From Williamsia phyllosphaerae (lineage in GTDB: Bacteria > Actinomycetota > Actinomycetes > Mycobacteriales > Mycobacteriaceae), in the NCBI RefSeq assembly GCF_014635305.1, contig NZ_BMCS01000001.1, forward strand, positions 124,001 to 188,000: 64,000 bases of DNA, read 5' to 3'. Each line of letters opens with the position of its first letter. The first letter of the stretch is position 1. The translations under genes and the position numbers were made by a program. The notes beneath the pieces are model-generated. The model did no database searches and was not told where the DNA came from. It was given only the letters and a program-made list of their open reading frames with translations. Shown here in pieces: positions 52,194 through 62,280 of this stretch.

Positions 52194-52787
52194 TCAGTCC
52201 GCGAACACGCGCGCGGGCACCATCGCGAGCACGTCGGCCACCATCGAATGCGCGTACGCCTCGTCGGCCGGCAGCCCGAACACGACGTGGTGATACAGCG
52301 GGGCGACCACGTGGTTGAGGACCTGCGCCACCGTCGGCACGGCCTCGCCGCGAGCGGCGGCACGGGCGATCATCGCCGCGGCCTGCTCGTCGCGGATCTC
52401 CCAGCACGGACACTGACCAGGCGTGCCCTCGCGGGCGCCGACCATCGCACGCAGGTAGACGATGCGTTCGGGACGCGTGATGTCGGCGACGATGATCCCC
52501 GACCAGGTCTCGAGATCGCCACGGATGCTGCCGGTGTCGGGCATCGGCTCATCCCCGGTGAGCGCCGCGACCGCGACCTCTTCGAGAAGCGTCGACACCG
52601 CACCCCATCGCCGATACACGCTGGTCGGGTTGACGCCGGCGCGCTCGGCCACCTGCGGCACGGTCATGGTGTCCCGAAAACCTTCACTGACCAGCGAGCC
52701 CACGGCGGCATAGACGGCGGCCTGCACGCGTGCGCTGCGTCCACCGGGGCGGCGCGCGGAGGTGCGAGTAGTGGTCATGTCTGTCAT
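52194..52787 (-). CDS. TetR-family regulator of the adjacent MFS pump
   Basis: A 197-residue TetR repressor with HTH at about residues 20-65 (GFRDTMTVPQVAERAGVNPTSVYRRWG) and a TetR C-terminal domain of the TetR_C_11-like type. The divergent MFS gene and a palindrome at 52837-52856 suggest repression of the pump. A possible alternative start is ATG 52778. Convergent with marR. Confidence 0.9.
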   Translation of the reverse strand: MTDMTTTRTSARRPGGRSARVQAAVYAAVGSLVSEGFRDTMTVPQVAERAGVNPTSVYRRWGAVSTLLEEVAVAALTGDEPMPDTGSIRGDLETWSGIIVADITRPERIVYLRAMVGAREGTPGQCPCWEIRDEQAAAMIARAAARGEAVPTVAQVLNHVVAPLYHHVVFGLPADEAYAHSMVADVLAMVPARVFAD

Positions 52788-52836
52788 TATTGCAAACGGA
52801 CTGGCTTTAAGCTGCGAGACGGTGCTACCTTCTCAA

Positions 52837-52856
52837 AAAGCAAAGATCCTTGCTTT
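52837..52856. promoter_or_regulatory. Probable TetR operator before the MFS gene
   Basis: AAAGCAA (52837-52843), AGATCC, TTGCTTT (52850-52856) is a perfect 7-bp inverted repeat, 18 bp before the MFS start codon and about 50 bp before the tetR-type start. GAGGAG follows directly as the ribosome site. Confidence 0.7.
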
Positions 52857-52874
52857 AATCGAGGAGTGACTGAC

Positions 52875-54131
52875 ATGCAGCGACGTATCCCGCATCCGAT
52901 CGCCTTCTGGGTGGTCGCACTGATGTCGACGACCGCACTGCTGGCGTCGGCGGCGCCGTCCCCGCTCTACCCCGTATATCAGCAGCTCTGGGGCTTCTCG
53001 TCCTTCACGCTGACGATCATCTTCGCGGTGTACGTCGTCGCGTTGGTGGGCACACTGCTCACCGTCGGCTCACTGTCCGATCACGTAGGTCGACGCCCGG
53101 TCCTGTTCGCCGCCGTCGTCCTGTTGATCGTCAGCATGGTGATCTTCCTCGAGGCCGACGGCGTGGCGCTGCTCATCGTGGCTCGCGTCGTGCAGGGGTT
53201 GGCCACCGGCGCGCTGGTGGGAACGATCAGCGCCGCCATGGTCGACCTCGCCCCGAGCCCGCGTCTCGGCGCGCTGCTGAGCAGCGCCAGCCCGCCCGCC
53301 GGATTGGCCGCGGGAGCCGTGCTGGCCGGCGTCCTCGTCCAGTACGTCCCACTGCCCCGCGTGATCGTCTACGTCGTCCTCATCGCACTGCTGGGGATCT
53401 TGCTGGTGACGCTCGCCTTCCTCCCCGAGACGTCGCCGCGACACGGCTTCACATCGAGACGTCACGTCCTGCAGATCATCTCGCCGAACATCTCGGTACC
53501 CGGCTACGCCCGGCTCACGTTCCTGACGGCACTGCCCGCGCTGATGGCGAGTTGGGCCCTCGGCGGTCTGTACCTCTCGTTGGGTTCGTCGATCACGGCA
53601 TCGATCCTCGGCGTGAGCAACCACGCCATCAGCGGCGCCATCCTGTTCGCCTTCTTCGGATGTGCGGCGGTCGCGGCAGCGCTGGCGCAGACGTCATCGA
53701 CCACAGTCCGGTTCACCTTGGGCTTCACCGGGCTGGGAGCAGGGGTGCTGATCTCGATGTTCGCCACTCTGGCCTCGTCCGCACCCGCCTACATCGCCGG
53801 TTCGGTGATCGCCGGAATCGGTTGGGGCATCACGCTGATCGGGATGATGTCGTCGATCACCGAGGTCACCGCACCGGCCGATCGGGGTCGCGTCTTCGCC
53901 GCGGTGTTCGCGGTCTGCTACACGGCGTTCAGCGTCCCGGCCGTCGTCGCGGGTCTGGCCGTCACGATGTTCGGACTGCGCTCCACCGCAGTGGGATACG
54001 CGATATTCATCATGGTGCTCGTCGCTTCCGCCGCGGCGGCAGCGATCGTCAACCTGCGTCGCGCGCCTGCTGCCGAGATCGCCGTCGACGTGACGGCGAC
54101 CCCGGCGCAGGAGCCGGTCTCGATCCGCTGA
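52875..54131 (+). CDS. MFS transporter (drug efflux type)
   Basis: A 418-residue major facilitator with about 12 membrane helices. The loop 2-3 signature is GSLSDHVGRRPVLF (about residues 65-78), and helix 5 lacks a full antiporter motif C but has SPPAGLAAGAVLAG. ATG 52875 is spaced 7-8 bp from GAGGAG. The paired divergent TetR gene and operator suggest substrate-induced efflux. The substrate is unknown. Confidence 0.9.
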   Translation: MQRRIPHPIAFWVVALMSTTALLASAAPSPLYPVYQQLWGFSSFTLTIIFAVYVVALVGTLLTVGSLSDHVGRRPVLFAAVVLLIVSMVIFLEADGVALLIVARVVQGLATGALVGTISAAMVDLAPSPRLGALLSSASPPAGLAAGAVLAGVLVQYVPLPRVIVYVVLIALLGILLVTLAFLPETSPRHGFTSRRHVLQIISPNISVPGYARLTFLTALPALMASWALGGLYLSLGSSITASILGVSNHAISGAILFAFFGCAAVAAALAQTSSTTVRFTLGFTGLGAGVLISMFATLASSAPAYIAGSVIAGIGWGITLIGMMSSITEVTAPADRGRVFAAVFAVCYTAFSVPAVVAGLAVTMFGLRSTAVGYAIFIMVLVASAAAAAIVNLRRAPAAEIAVDVTATPAQEPVSIR

Positions 54132-54140
54132 TCGGTTCTC

Positions 54141-54377
54141 TCAACCCCGCGTTCGCGCGACCGCCTTGTCATCGATCGCTCCCTTGCGAGCGGCCTTCTC
54201 GACACGCCTGCGGGAGAAGCGTCCGAGTCCGGTGAGCACGCGGGACACGATGGTCCGGCGCCCCTTGCGGCGCTCGATGCGCATGCCTGCGGTCAGGCTG
54301 AGCCGGGCGACGATCGGCAGCACGAACGCGAGTAGCAGGTATCGATAGATGTAACGGCGCGCGAGCAGCGGGATCAT
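54141..54377 (-). CDS. Small basic membrane-associated protein
   Basis: A 78-residue protein with one hydrophobic segment (about residues 8-30, YIYRYLLLAFVLPIVARLSL) and a strongly basic tail (RIERRKGRRTIVSRV, RRRVEKAARKG). An AGGAGA ribosome site precedes ATG 54377. It lies 34 bp after the LapA-like gene on the same strand. No family recognised. Confidence 0.65.
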   Translation of the reverse strand: MIPLLARRYIYRYLLLAFVLPIVARLSLTAGMRIERRKGRRTIVSRVLTGLGRFSRRRVEKAARKGAIDDKAVARTRG

Positions 54378-54411
54378 GTGCGGTCTCCTCGATCAGATGT
54401 GGACGAGCGGG

Positions 54412-54681
54412 TCATTTCAGGGCGCGACGCGCGCGCACCGTGCCACTGATGATCCACGCGATGACCGCGCCCACGGCCGCGCCGATCAGCATGGCCACGC
54501 CCAGACCGAGGTCGAGCTGCCACGCCAGGAACTCCACGCTGACCTGATCGGTGTTCTGCAGGACGAAGATCACCACGGCCGCGATCAACACAACTGCGAT
54601 CACCAGGGTGATCGCGGTGACGGGTCCGACGGCCCGGGACTTCGTGCGCGTCGCGGCGGTGTCGGTGTGGGTGGCGCTCAT
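54412..54681 (-). CDS. LapA-domain (DUF1049) membrane protein
   Basis: An 89-residue protein with two membrane helices (about residues 18-41 and 58-80) and the LapA-type linker VLQNTDQVSVEFLAWQLDLGLGVAML. In other bacteria LapA-domain proteins are envelope or LPS-assembly-linked, and in Actinobacteria the role is unknown. Confidence 0.85.
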   Translation of the reverse strand: MSATHTDTAATRTKSRAVGPVTAITLVIAVVLIAAVVIFVLQNTDQVSVEFLAWQLDLGLGVAMLIGAAVGAVIAWIISGTVRARRALK

Positions 54682-54887
54682 GGCGGGCCTGCTTTCCGTG
54701 ATTATTTGTGTGCATCTGAGAACAATCGAAGAATCTCAGCGCTATGTCTCGACGCAAGCAGCCCGGAAGTAACGGAACGGTCACGATAAATCACGGAACG
54801 GTAACGGGGGCCGCCACCTCGTCCGGTTTGGAAAAAACCTGTTGAGCGCATTTCCGCGATGCCCCTACCGGAGGGTAATAAGGAGGT

Positions 54888-56060
<1,173 letters not shown>

Positions 56061-56107
56061 AGCGCCGGACACCCCTCCCGACACCAATCACGACAAGAGA
56101 GTCACCC

Positions 56108-57232
56108 ATGGATTTCGAATTGACCGAGGAGCAGTCGCTCCTGCGCGACACCGCCCGCGAGGTGCTCGGACGCGCCTACGACGTCGAGAAACTGCGTGCC
56201 GTAGCCGAGACCGATCGCGGCTGGAGTGAGGACGTCTGGTCCTCACTCGCCGAGATCGGCATCCTCGGCCTCCCCTTCACCGAGGAGGACGGAGGCGCCG
56301 GAGCAGGATTCGCCGAGACCGCCGTTGTGGCCGGGGAATTCGGTCGTTCACTCGCGCCCGAGCCGTTCATCACCGCGATGGCGACGCCGGGCGTCGCGAT
56401 CGCCGCGATCACCGACGACACCCTGCGCGGCGAGATCGTCGCCGCTGTCTCCGAGGGCGAGCTCGTCCTGGCCTGGGCCCACGACGAGCCCGGCGACCGG
56501 TGGCCCGCATCGGCCCTGGCGACCACGGCCACCGCGTCGGGTGACGGCTACACCCTGACCGGCTCGAAGGGCCCGGTGCTCGCCGGCGATGTCGCCGGGA
56601 AGTTCGTCGTCACCGCGACGCTCGACGGCGCCCCGGCGCTGTTCCTCGTCGACGCAGACGCCTCCGGCGTGAACCGCACCGCGTTGCGGACGCACGATCG
56701 TCGTCGCGCCGCGCGGATCACCCTCGATGGCGCTGCCGCGACCGCGCTGCCGGTCGACGACGTCGCCGCGGTGATCACCAAGGCCGAGGTCGTCACCCAG
56801 ACCCTGCTGTGCGCCGAGGCCGTCGGCGCGATGGAACAGGCACTGAACCAGACCACCGAGTACCTCAAGTCGCGCAAGCAGTTCGGTGTGCCGCTCAAGA
56901 CGTTCCAGGCGCTGACCCACCGGGCGTCGAACATGTACGTCGAGCTCGAGTTGGCCCGCAGCATCAGCACCTACGCGACGATGCGCCTCGCCGACGACGA
57001 CGTCGATCCGGCCACCGCCTCGCGCGCGAAGCTGCAGATCTGTCACTCGGCGCGTCTCATCGGCCAGGAGACCATCCAGCTGCACGGTGGCATCGGCCTC
57101 ACCGCCGAGTACCCGGTCGGCCACGTGGTCAGCCGCCTGACCGCGATCGCCCACACCCTGGGCGGCGCCGACGATCACTTGCGAGCGCTGTCGGAGTCGG
57201 TCGCCGACCACGACATGCTCACACTGATCTAG
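56108..57232 (+). CDS. Acyl-CoA dehydrogenase, subunit/paralogue 2
   Basis: A 374-residue acyl-CoA dehydrogenase, more divergent than its upstream partner: the middle beta-domain is shortened, and the usual glycine-rich FAD loop reads TLTGSKGPVLAGDVAGKFVV. The C-terminal LHGGIGLTAEYPVGH is conserved. Such pairs in Mycobacteriales often form mixed tetramers where each subunit supplies part of the active site. Stop codon lies in a palindrome shared with the convergent gene. Confidence 0.88.
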   Translation: MDFELTEEQSLLRDTAREVLGRAYDVEKLRAVAETDRGWSEDVWSSLAEIGILGLPFTEEDGGAGAGFAETAVVAGEFGRSLAPEPFITAMATPGVAIAAITDDTLRGEIVAAVSEGELVLAWAHDEPGDRWPASALATTATASGDGYTLTGSKGPVLAGDVAGKFVVTATLDGAPALFLVDADASGVNRTALRTHDRRRAARITLDGAAATALPVDDVAAVITKAEVVTQTLLCAEAVGAMEQALNQTTEYLKSRKQFGVPLKTFQALTHRASNMYVELELARSISTYATMRLADDDVDPATASRAKLQICHSARLIGQETIQLHGGIGLTAEYPVGHVVSRLTAIAHTLGGADDHLRALSESVADHDMLTLI

Positions 57233-57235
57233 CCA

Positions 57236-58687
57236 CTAGATCGGCAGCGAAACCATCCGGTAGTCCGCGTCGCGTGGCGTCCGCACCATGGACGCGTACC
57301 GCGTCATGAACCCGGGCCAGTTGTGGGTGTCGCGGCCGTGGGCGTCGAGATACCAACTCGAACAACCGGATTGCCACACCGATGTCGCCTGGCGTGCGCC
57401 CAGTTCGGCACGCCACCGGTCAAGAGCCGTCGTGGTGACCTCCATCGCCGTGCCCGGTGTCCGAGCCAGACGGGTCACCGCGGCGACGATGTGGTCGGCC
57501 TGCGCCTCGAGCATGAAGGTGATCGAGCCGGTGCCCAGGTTCGTGTTCGGACCGTAGACGAGGAAGAGGTTCGGGAACCCCGGCACCGCGATGCCGAGGT
57601 GCGCGCGGGCTCCGTCGTCCCAGCTCTGCGCCAGGTCGGTTCCGTCGACCCCGGTCACCGTCAGGGTTCCCAGGTGCGCTCCCTGAAATCCGGTGGCGTA
57701 GATGATGACCTCGACGTCGTGGTGTGTGTTCACGGTCGACAGCCCGTCGGCTGCACATCCGGTGATCGCCTCGGTCACCAACGAGACGTTCTCGCGTGCG
57801 AACGTGTCGTGGTATTCACTCGAGATCAGGATCCGCTTGCAGCCGGGGCGGTGATCCGGCGTGAGACCTGTGCGCGTGGCATCGTCGAGACCGCGTCGTG
57901 CGAGCGCGCGGGCGTGTACCCGCTCGAGAGGTCGCATCAACCGCGGCCACTTCCAGAAGAAGACGCCGAACGCCTCGAACGTCCACCAGATACCGGCCCG
58001 TGCAACAGATCTCAACGCGGGCACGGCGCGGTACGCCCGATGGAGACGATCTCCGTACGCCGTGTCGGGTTTGTCGAACACGTAGGGCGCCGACCGTTGG
58101 AACACGACCAACTCGCCGACGGTGTCCGCTATCGCGGGGATGACCTGGACCGCGCTGGCCCCGGTCCCGACCACCGCAACCCGACGGCCGGCCAGATCGA
58201 CGTCAGCGCGCCAGCGCGCGGTGTGCATGCTGGGGCCCTCGAAGTCGTCCAGGCCCGGTATCGGCGGGTAGCCGGGGACGTTGAGCTGACCGGTTGCACC
58301 GACAACCACGTCGGCGGCGACCTCGGTGTCGTCGGCGAGGGCCAGTATCCACTCGACACCCGTCCATCGGACCTTCTCGACGGTGACGCCGAGTCGGAGA
58401 TGGTCGCCGATCCCGGCCTCGTCGACGCACCGTCGCAGATAGCGCTGGATCTCCGGCCCGGGGGCGAAACGCCGCGACCAGTCGGTGGTCTGCGCGAACG
58501 AGTAGCTGTAGACGTGCGACGGTGCGTCGCACGCGGCGCCGGGGTAGGTGTTCGCCCACCACGTGCCGCCGACGTCGGCGTGGGAGTCGAACACGGTGAA
58601 GGAACGGTGGCCGGCCGCGGCCAGCTTGAGTGCGACACAGACGCCGCCGAATCCGGCTCCGATGATGGCGATGCGGACGTCGGTCAC
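57236..58687 (-). CDS. Baeyer-Villiger-type flavin monooxygenase
   Basis: A 483-residue class B flavoprotein monooxygenase. The FAD motif IIGAGFGGVCVAL is at the start, the NADP motif is VVGTGASAVQVIP, and the BVMO fingerprint FxGxxxHxxxW is present (FEGPSMHTARW, about residues 160-170). It would insert oxygen into ketones or oxidise heteroatoms. GTG 58687 starts two residues before the first strand. Divergent from an SDR that could supply ketones; a pair of 12-bp direct repeats lies between. Confidence 0.9.
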   Translation of the reverse strand: MTDVRIAIIGAGFGGVCVALKLAAAGHRSFTVFDSHADVGGTWWANTYPGAACDAPSHVYSYSFAQTTDWSRRFAPGPEIQRYLRRCVDEAGIGDHLRLGVTVEKVRWTGVEWILALADDTEVAADVVVGATGQLNVPGYPPIPGLDDFEGPSMHTARWRADVDLAGRRVAVVGTGASAVQVIPAIADTVGELVVFQRSAPYVFDKPDTAYGDRLHRAYRAVPALRSVARAGIWWTFEAFGVFFWKWPRLMRPLERVHARALARRGLDDATRTGLTPDHRPGCKRILISSEYHDTFARENVSLVTEAITGCAADGLSTVNTHHDVEVIIYATGFQGAHLGTLTVTGVDGTDLAQSWDDGARAHLGIAVPGFPNLFLVYGPNTNLGTGSITFMLEAQADHIVAAVTRLARTPGTAMEVTTTALDRWRAELGARQATSVWQSGCSSWYLDAHGRDTHNWPGFMTRYASMVRTPRDADYRMVSLPI

Positions 58688-58730
58688 CTGCTGAGGCTGA
58701 CACCGACCCCACACGGAGTCAAGGATTTGT

Positions 58731-58754
58731 CAGACATTCGTCCAGACACCCGTC
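58731..58754. promoter_or_regulatory. Two adjacent 12-bp direct repeats between monooxygenase and SDR genes
   Basis: CAGACATTCGTC (58731-58742) and CAGACACCCGTC (58743-58754) are head-to-tail, each with GAC/GTC dyad symmetry. A TATTCT -10-like hexamer follows at 58755-58760, just before the SDR gene. Fits a regulator site controlling one or both divergent genes. Confidence 0.5.
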
Positions 58755-58766
58755 TATTCTGACCGC

Positions 58767-59633
58767 ATGATCGGAAACGTGCTGGTGGTGGTCGGTGTCG
58801 GCGGCATGGGAGAGGCCATCGCACGACGGCTGGGGTCGGGCCGGCCGCTGGTCCTCGCCGACCACGACGACACAAAACTGCAGGCGTTGAGTTCGGCCAT
58901 GCGCCGCCAGGGTTATGCCGTGCGTGACCACGCGGTCGACGTCAGCGATCGAGGGTCGGTCCGCGAACTGGCGGCTTTCGCGGCCGGATTGGGCCCGGTC
59001 ACGGCGGTCGCGCACACCGCGGGGCTGTCACCGGCGCAGGCGCCGGCCGAGCGGATCGCCGCGGTCGACCTGGTGGGCGTGGCACTGTCGCTCGACGAGT
59101 TCGGCGAGGTGATCGCTCCCGGGGGCGCCGGGGTCTACATCTCCAGCATCGCCGGCCACATCTTCCGCGACGCCGTCGACGAAGCGACGGCCGCGATCTT
59201 CGCGACCGCCCCCGCCGAGGAGCTGGCGGATGTCGGACTGCTGTCCATGCCCGATGTCCCCGCTGACCTCGCGAGGGCCATGACCTACGGATACGCCAAG
59301 CGGGCCAACCAGATCCGCGTACAAGCCCAGGCGCCACGCTGGGGCGATCGCGGGGCGAGGGTCAACTCGATCAGTCCCGGCGTGGTCGCCACCCCGATGG
59401 GCTGGGACGAGTTCGAGGCCGAGTTCGCCCACGACGCCTATAAGTCGATGGTCACCGACAACGCCGCCGGTCGGTTCGGCACCGCGGAGGACGTGGCCGC
59501 GGCCGCTGACTTCCTGCTCGACTCCACCAAGTCGAGCTTCGTCTCCGGCGTCGACCTCCTCGTCGACGGCGGGACGTTGGCCGGGATCAGCACCGGGCGG
59601 GTGTCGATGTCCCCGGCCGAGAACCGGACATGA
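58767..59633 (+). CDS. Short-chain dehydrogenase/reductase
   Basis: A 288-residue SDR. The cofactor motif is VVGVGGMGEAIARRLG (about residues 8-23, a GxGxxG-like variant), followed by LADHDD, then HTAGLSPAQ. The catalytic Tyr-Lys lies in YGYAKRANQIRV, and the C-terminus has LVDGGTLAGI. Likely oxidises a secondary alcohol; divergent from the BVMO-like gene, so the two could act in sequence. ATG 58767 used. Confidence 0.88.
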   Translation: MIGNVLVVVGVGGMGEAIARRLGSGRPLVLADHDDTKLQALSSAMRRQGYAVRDHAVDVSDRGSVRELAAFAAGLGPVTAVAHTAGLSPAQAPAERIAAVDLVGVALSLDEFGEVIAPGGAGVYISSIAGHIFRDAVDEATAAIFATAPAEELADVGLLSMPDVPADLARAMTYGYAKRANQIRVQAQAPRWGDRGARVNSISPGVVATPMGWDEFEAEFAHDAYKSMVTDNAAGRFGTAEDVAAAADFLLDSTKSSFVSGVDLLVDGGTLAGISTGRVSMSPAENRT

Positions 59634-59691
59634 TCGGGCCGTCGATAGACTCCACCCACGCATCGTCGCGCCCAGACACCAGGAGAACCCC

Positions 59692-60153
59692 ATGGCAGCA
59701 CCGCTGATCGAAGCCTCGACCGACATCAAGGCCAGCCCCGAGAAGGTCTGGTCGATCGTGTCCGACCTGGCCCGCATGGGCGAGTGGAGCCCCCAGTGCC
59801 GCAAGATCATCGTGCGCGGTGGCGCCGTCGGACAGGGCACCAAGACCATCAACGTCAACAAGCGCGGCCTGCTGGTGTGGCCTACCACGTCGAAGGTCGT
59901 GACGTTCGAGCCCAACCGCGAGATCGCGTATCGGATCACCGAGAACCACACCGTGTGGGGCTTCGAGATCACCCCGTCCGCCGACGGCGTCACGCTGACC
60001 GAGCGTCGGGTGGCCGCCGACGGCAAGACCACCGCGGTGTCGGCGTTGCTCGTCGACAAGGTGTTGGGCGGCAAGGACAACTTCGAGATCGAGCTCGAAG
60101 AAGGCATCAAAGAGACGTTGGCCAAGATCAAGGCGGCCGCCGAGCGCGCCTGA
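59692..60153 (+). CDS. SRPBCC-fold protein
   Basis: A 153-residue polyketide cyclase/START-like protein (IEASTDIKASPEKVWSIVSDLARMGEWSPQC at the start, C-terminal amphipathic helix). AGGAG precedes ATG 59692. Ligand unknown. It is followed by a partial hairpin (60165-60206: CTGCAGG and CGTCG segments pairing with CGACG and CCTGCAG), which may be its terminator. Confidence 0.85.
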   Translation: MAAPLIEASTDIKASPEKVWSIVSDLARMGEWSPQCRKIIVRGGAVGQGTKTINVNKRGLLVWPTTSKVVTFEPNREIAYRITENHTVWGFEITPSADGVTLTERRVAADGKTTAVSALLVDKVLGGKDNFEIELEEGIKETLAKIKAAAERA

Positions 60154-60164
60154 TCTCCCTGGAC

Positions 60165-60206
60165 CTGCAGGCCCCGTCGCACTACCCTGGTCGACGGCGC
60201 CTGCAG
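60165..60206. terminator. Possible hairpin after the SRPBCC gene
   Basis: CTGCAGG...CGTCG (60165-60179) pairs with CGACG...CCTGCAG (60192-60206) with a 3-nt internal mismatch and a 12-nt loop, starting 12 bp after the stop. Confidence 0.5.
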
Positions 60207-60319
60207 GACGCCTCCGGGTCCGCGGACAGGGCTGAGCCCACCTGCAGATCGATGTTTTCCGAGGCCAACCACTCCTTTCGGCCTGTTCGGCGGACCACAG
60301 GCGACGAGAGGAGCCCGTG

Positions 60320-61756
60320 ATGGCTGTTGCCCATCTCCCCGAACGCCCGGATCTCGGTCAGCTGCGAAAGCAGGCCCGTGAGTTCCAACGCGCGGTCCGC
60401 GACGGCGAACCCGACGCCCTCGCGGACGCGGCGCTGGACCACCCCGATCCCGACTTCCCGCTTGCGCGAGCGCAATCAATGACGGCCCGACGCCACGGTT
60501 TCGTCAGTTGGCCTCGCCTCGTGCGACACGTCGAGGCCATCCGGGCGCGCCTCTGGGAGTACTGCGAACCCGCCACCAATGCGTCACCGGCGGATCAGTT
60601 CCTGCGCCTGGCCTGCCTGAACTACGCCGCCGACGATCCCACTCGTCCGTCGCAGGCGACGACGGTGCTGTCGGAGAACCCGACCCTGCCAAGTACCGAT
60701 CTCGCCGTGGCTGCGGTCGTCGGTGACGTCCCCGCCGTGCGAGCGGCGCTGTCGCGCAACGCATCCGTCGCGACGGAGCCGACGGGCCCATACGACTGGT
60801 CGCCACTGATGTATCTGGCCTACGGACGGGTGCCGACCGCTCTCGCGGACACGATCGGCGCGGCAACCCTTTTGCTGGAGGCAGGGGCCGACGTGAACGA
60901 CGGCCGGTTCTTCGACGGGCTGCCCATCCCGTTCACCGTTCTGACCGGCGTCTTCGGAGGCGGCGAGAACGCTCAACCGCCCCATCCCCACTCGACGGCG
61001 CTCGCACGGCTGCTGCTGGAGCGCGGCGCGGAACCGAACGACGCCCAGACGCTGTACAACCGGATGTTCACCACCGCCGACGACTTCCTCGAGGTGCTGT
61101 TCGAATTCGGTCTCGGGACCGGTGACGGCGGACCCTGGCGACGCGAACTACCGGACCTGCTGCCGTCACACACCGACGCCCTTCGGGATCTCCTCGGGTG
61201 GGCGCTGAATCACGATCAGGTGGATCGGGTGGAACTGCTCGCCCGGCATGGTGTCGACGTCGTGAGTCCGCTCGGCACCGGACGTACTCCGATCGAGGTG
61301 GCCGTCGGCAACGGTCACACGCGACTGGCCGCCCGCCTCGCCGAACTCGGTGCGGCCGTGCCGGTTCTCGACCCCGTCGAGGCTTTCGTGGCCGCGGTGA
61401 TGTCCGGCGACGCGGCAGCGGTGGCGGGCACCCCGGCCGCAGTGGTCGATGCGGCGAGAGTGGCCCGGCCGGAACTGGTCGTGTGGGCGGCCGGGCACGG
61501 CCGCGTCGAGTCGGTGGAACTGCTCGTCGAGTCCCGTTTCGACATCGACGCTCTCGGACGGTCGGACCTTCCGGTGTCCGAGCCCTGGCAGACGGCGCTG
61601 CACACCGCCGTCGAACGCGACGACGCCGCGATGATCATGCGATTGCTCGAACTGGGCGCTGATGCCTCGGTGCGCGACGTCCGCTTCGATGCGACGCCGG
61701 CACAGTGGGCCGATCATCTGGGTCACGACGACCTCGCCGGCCTGTTCGAGCCGTAG
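60320..61756 (+). CDS. Ankyrin-repeat domain protein
   Basis: A 478-residue cytoplasmic protein with ankyrin-like helical pairs from about residue 130 to the end (for example LLLEAGADVNDG, LLLERGAEPND, LLARHGVDVVSPLGTGRTPIEVAVGNGHTRLAARL, TALHTAVERDDAAMIMRLLELGADASVRD). The N-terminal 100 residues carry a helical motif (DLGQLRKQAREFQRAV) that precedes ankyrin repeats in related actinobacterial proteins. ATG 60320 (just after GTG 60317) is preceded by GAGGAG. Partner unknown. Confidence 0.83.
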   Translation: MAVAHLPERPDLGQLRKQAREFQRAVRDGEPDALADAALDHPDPDFPLARAQSMTARRHGFVSWPRLVRHVEAIRARLWEYCEPATNASPADQFLRLACLNYAADDPTRPSQATTVLSENPTLPSTDLAVAAVVGDVPAVRAALSRNASVATEPTGPYDWSPLMYLAYGRVPTALADTIGAATLLLEAGADVNDGRFFDGLPIPFTVLTGVFGGGENAQPPHPHSTALARLLLERGAEPNDAQTLYNRMFTTADDFLEVLFEFGLGTGDGGPWRRELPDLLPSHTDALRDLLGWALNHDQVDRVELLARHGVDVVSPLGTGRTPIEVAVGNGHTRLAARLAELGAAVPVLDPVEAFVAAVMSGDAAAVAGTPAAVVDAARVARPELVVWAAGHGRVESVELLVESRFDIDALGRSDLPVSEPWQTALHTAVERDDAAMIMRLLELGADASVRDVRFDATPAQWADHLGHDDLAGLFEP

Positions 61757-61824
61757 ACGCCGACCGATGCCCGGAGCGGCCGCACGGGCGGCAGTCTGAG
61801 GGCATCGGTCGTCACGTCATCAAT

Positions 61825-62031
61825 TCACTCGGCGAGCTTGGCGACCGCCTGCGCCCAGAGGAAGTACTTGTTGGTGCCGAGGTCGCCGACGGTCTTGATG
61901 TTGAAGGCCTCTTTGAGGAGCTCGGCGTGGCGCGGGCTGACACCCTGCAGCGCATCCACCGGCGCGTTGACCAGCTCGTCGATCGGCTTCTCTTCGAATG
62001 CCTTGTCGAACTTGTCCTTGTAACCGGACAT
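61825..62031 (-). CDS. Small helix-hairpin-helix protein
   Basis: A 68-residue protein with a single HhH-like segment (PVDALQGVSPRHAELLKEAFNIKTVGDLG, about residues 24-52). HhH motifs bind DNA non-specifically, but this stand-alone protein has no known role. ATG 62031 has a good upstream GGAG (reverse of CTCC near 62040). It lies between convergent and divergent neighbours on its own. Confidence 0.8.
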   Translation of the reverse strand: MSGYKDKFDKAFEEKPIDELVNAPVDALQGVSPRHAELLKEAFNIKTVGDLGTNKYFLWAQAVAKLAE

Positions 62032-62280
62032 CGTTGCACTCCTTGCGGGTTCGTTCGGCCGGGAAGGTCCCGGTCGCCGACCGCCAGGGTACGAGTTGCC
62101 GGTGACGCGGAGGCGACATTCGATCGGCGGGGTCGCAATCCTGTCGGTTCAGACCCCCGTATTCGCGAACTGCCGACCGTAGATCGTCAGAAGGACACCC
62201 ACCGTGCCGGCGGGCCGCCCATGATGGAGGCAGCGCACAGCGCACACCGGGAGATCCCCGGACATCGTCAGGAGCCAGCC

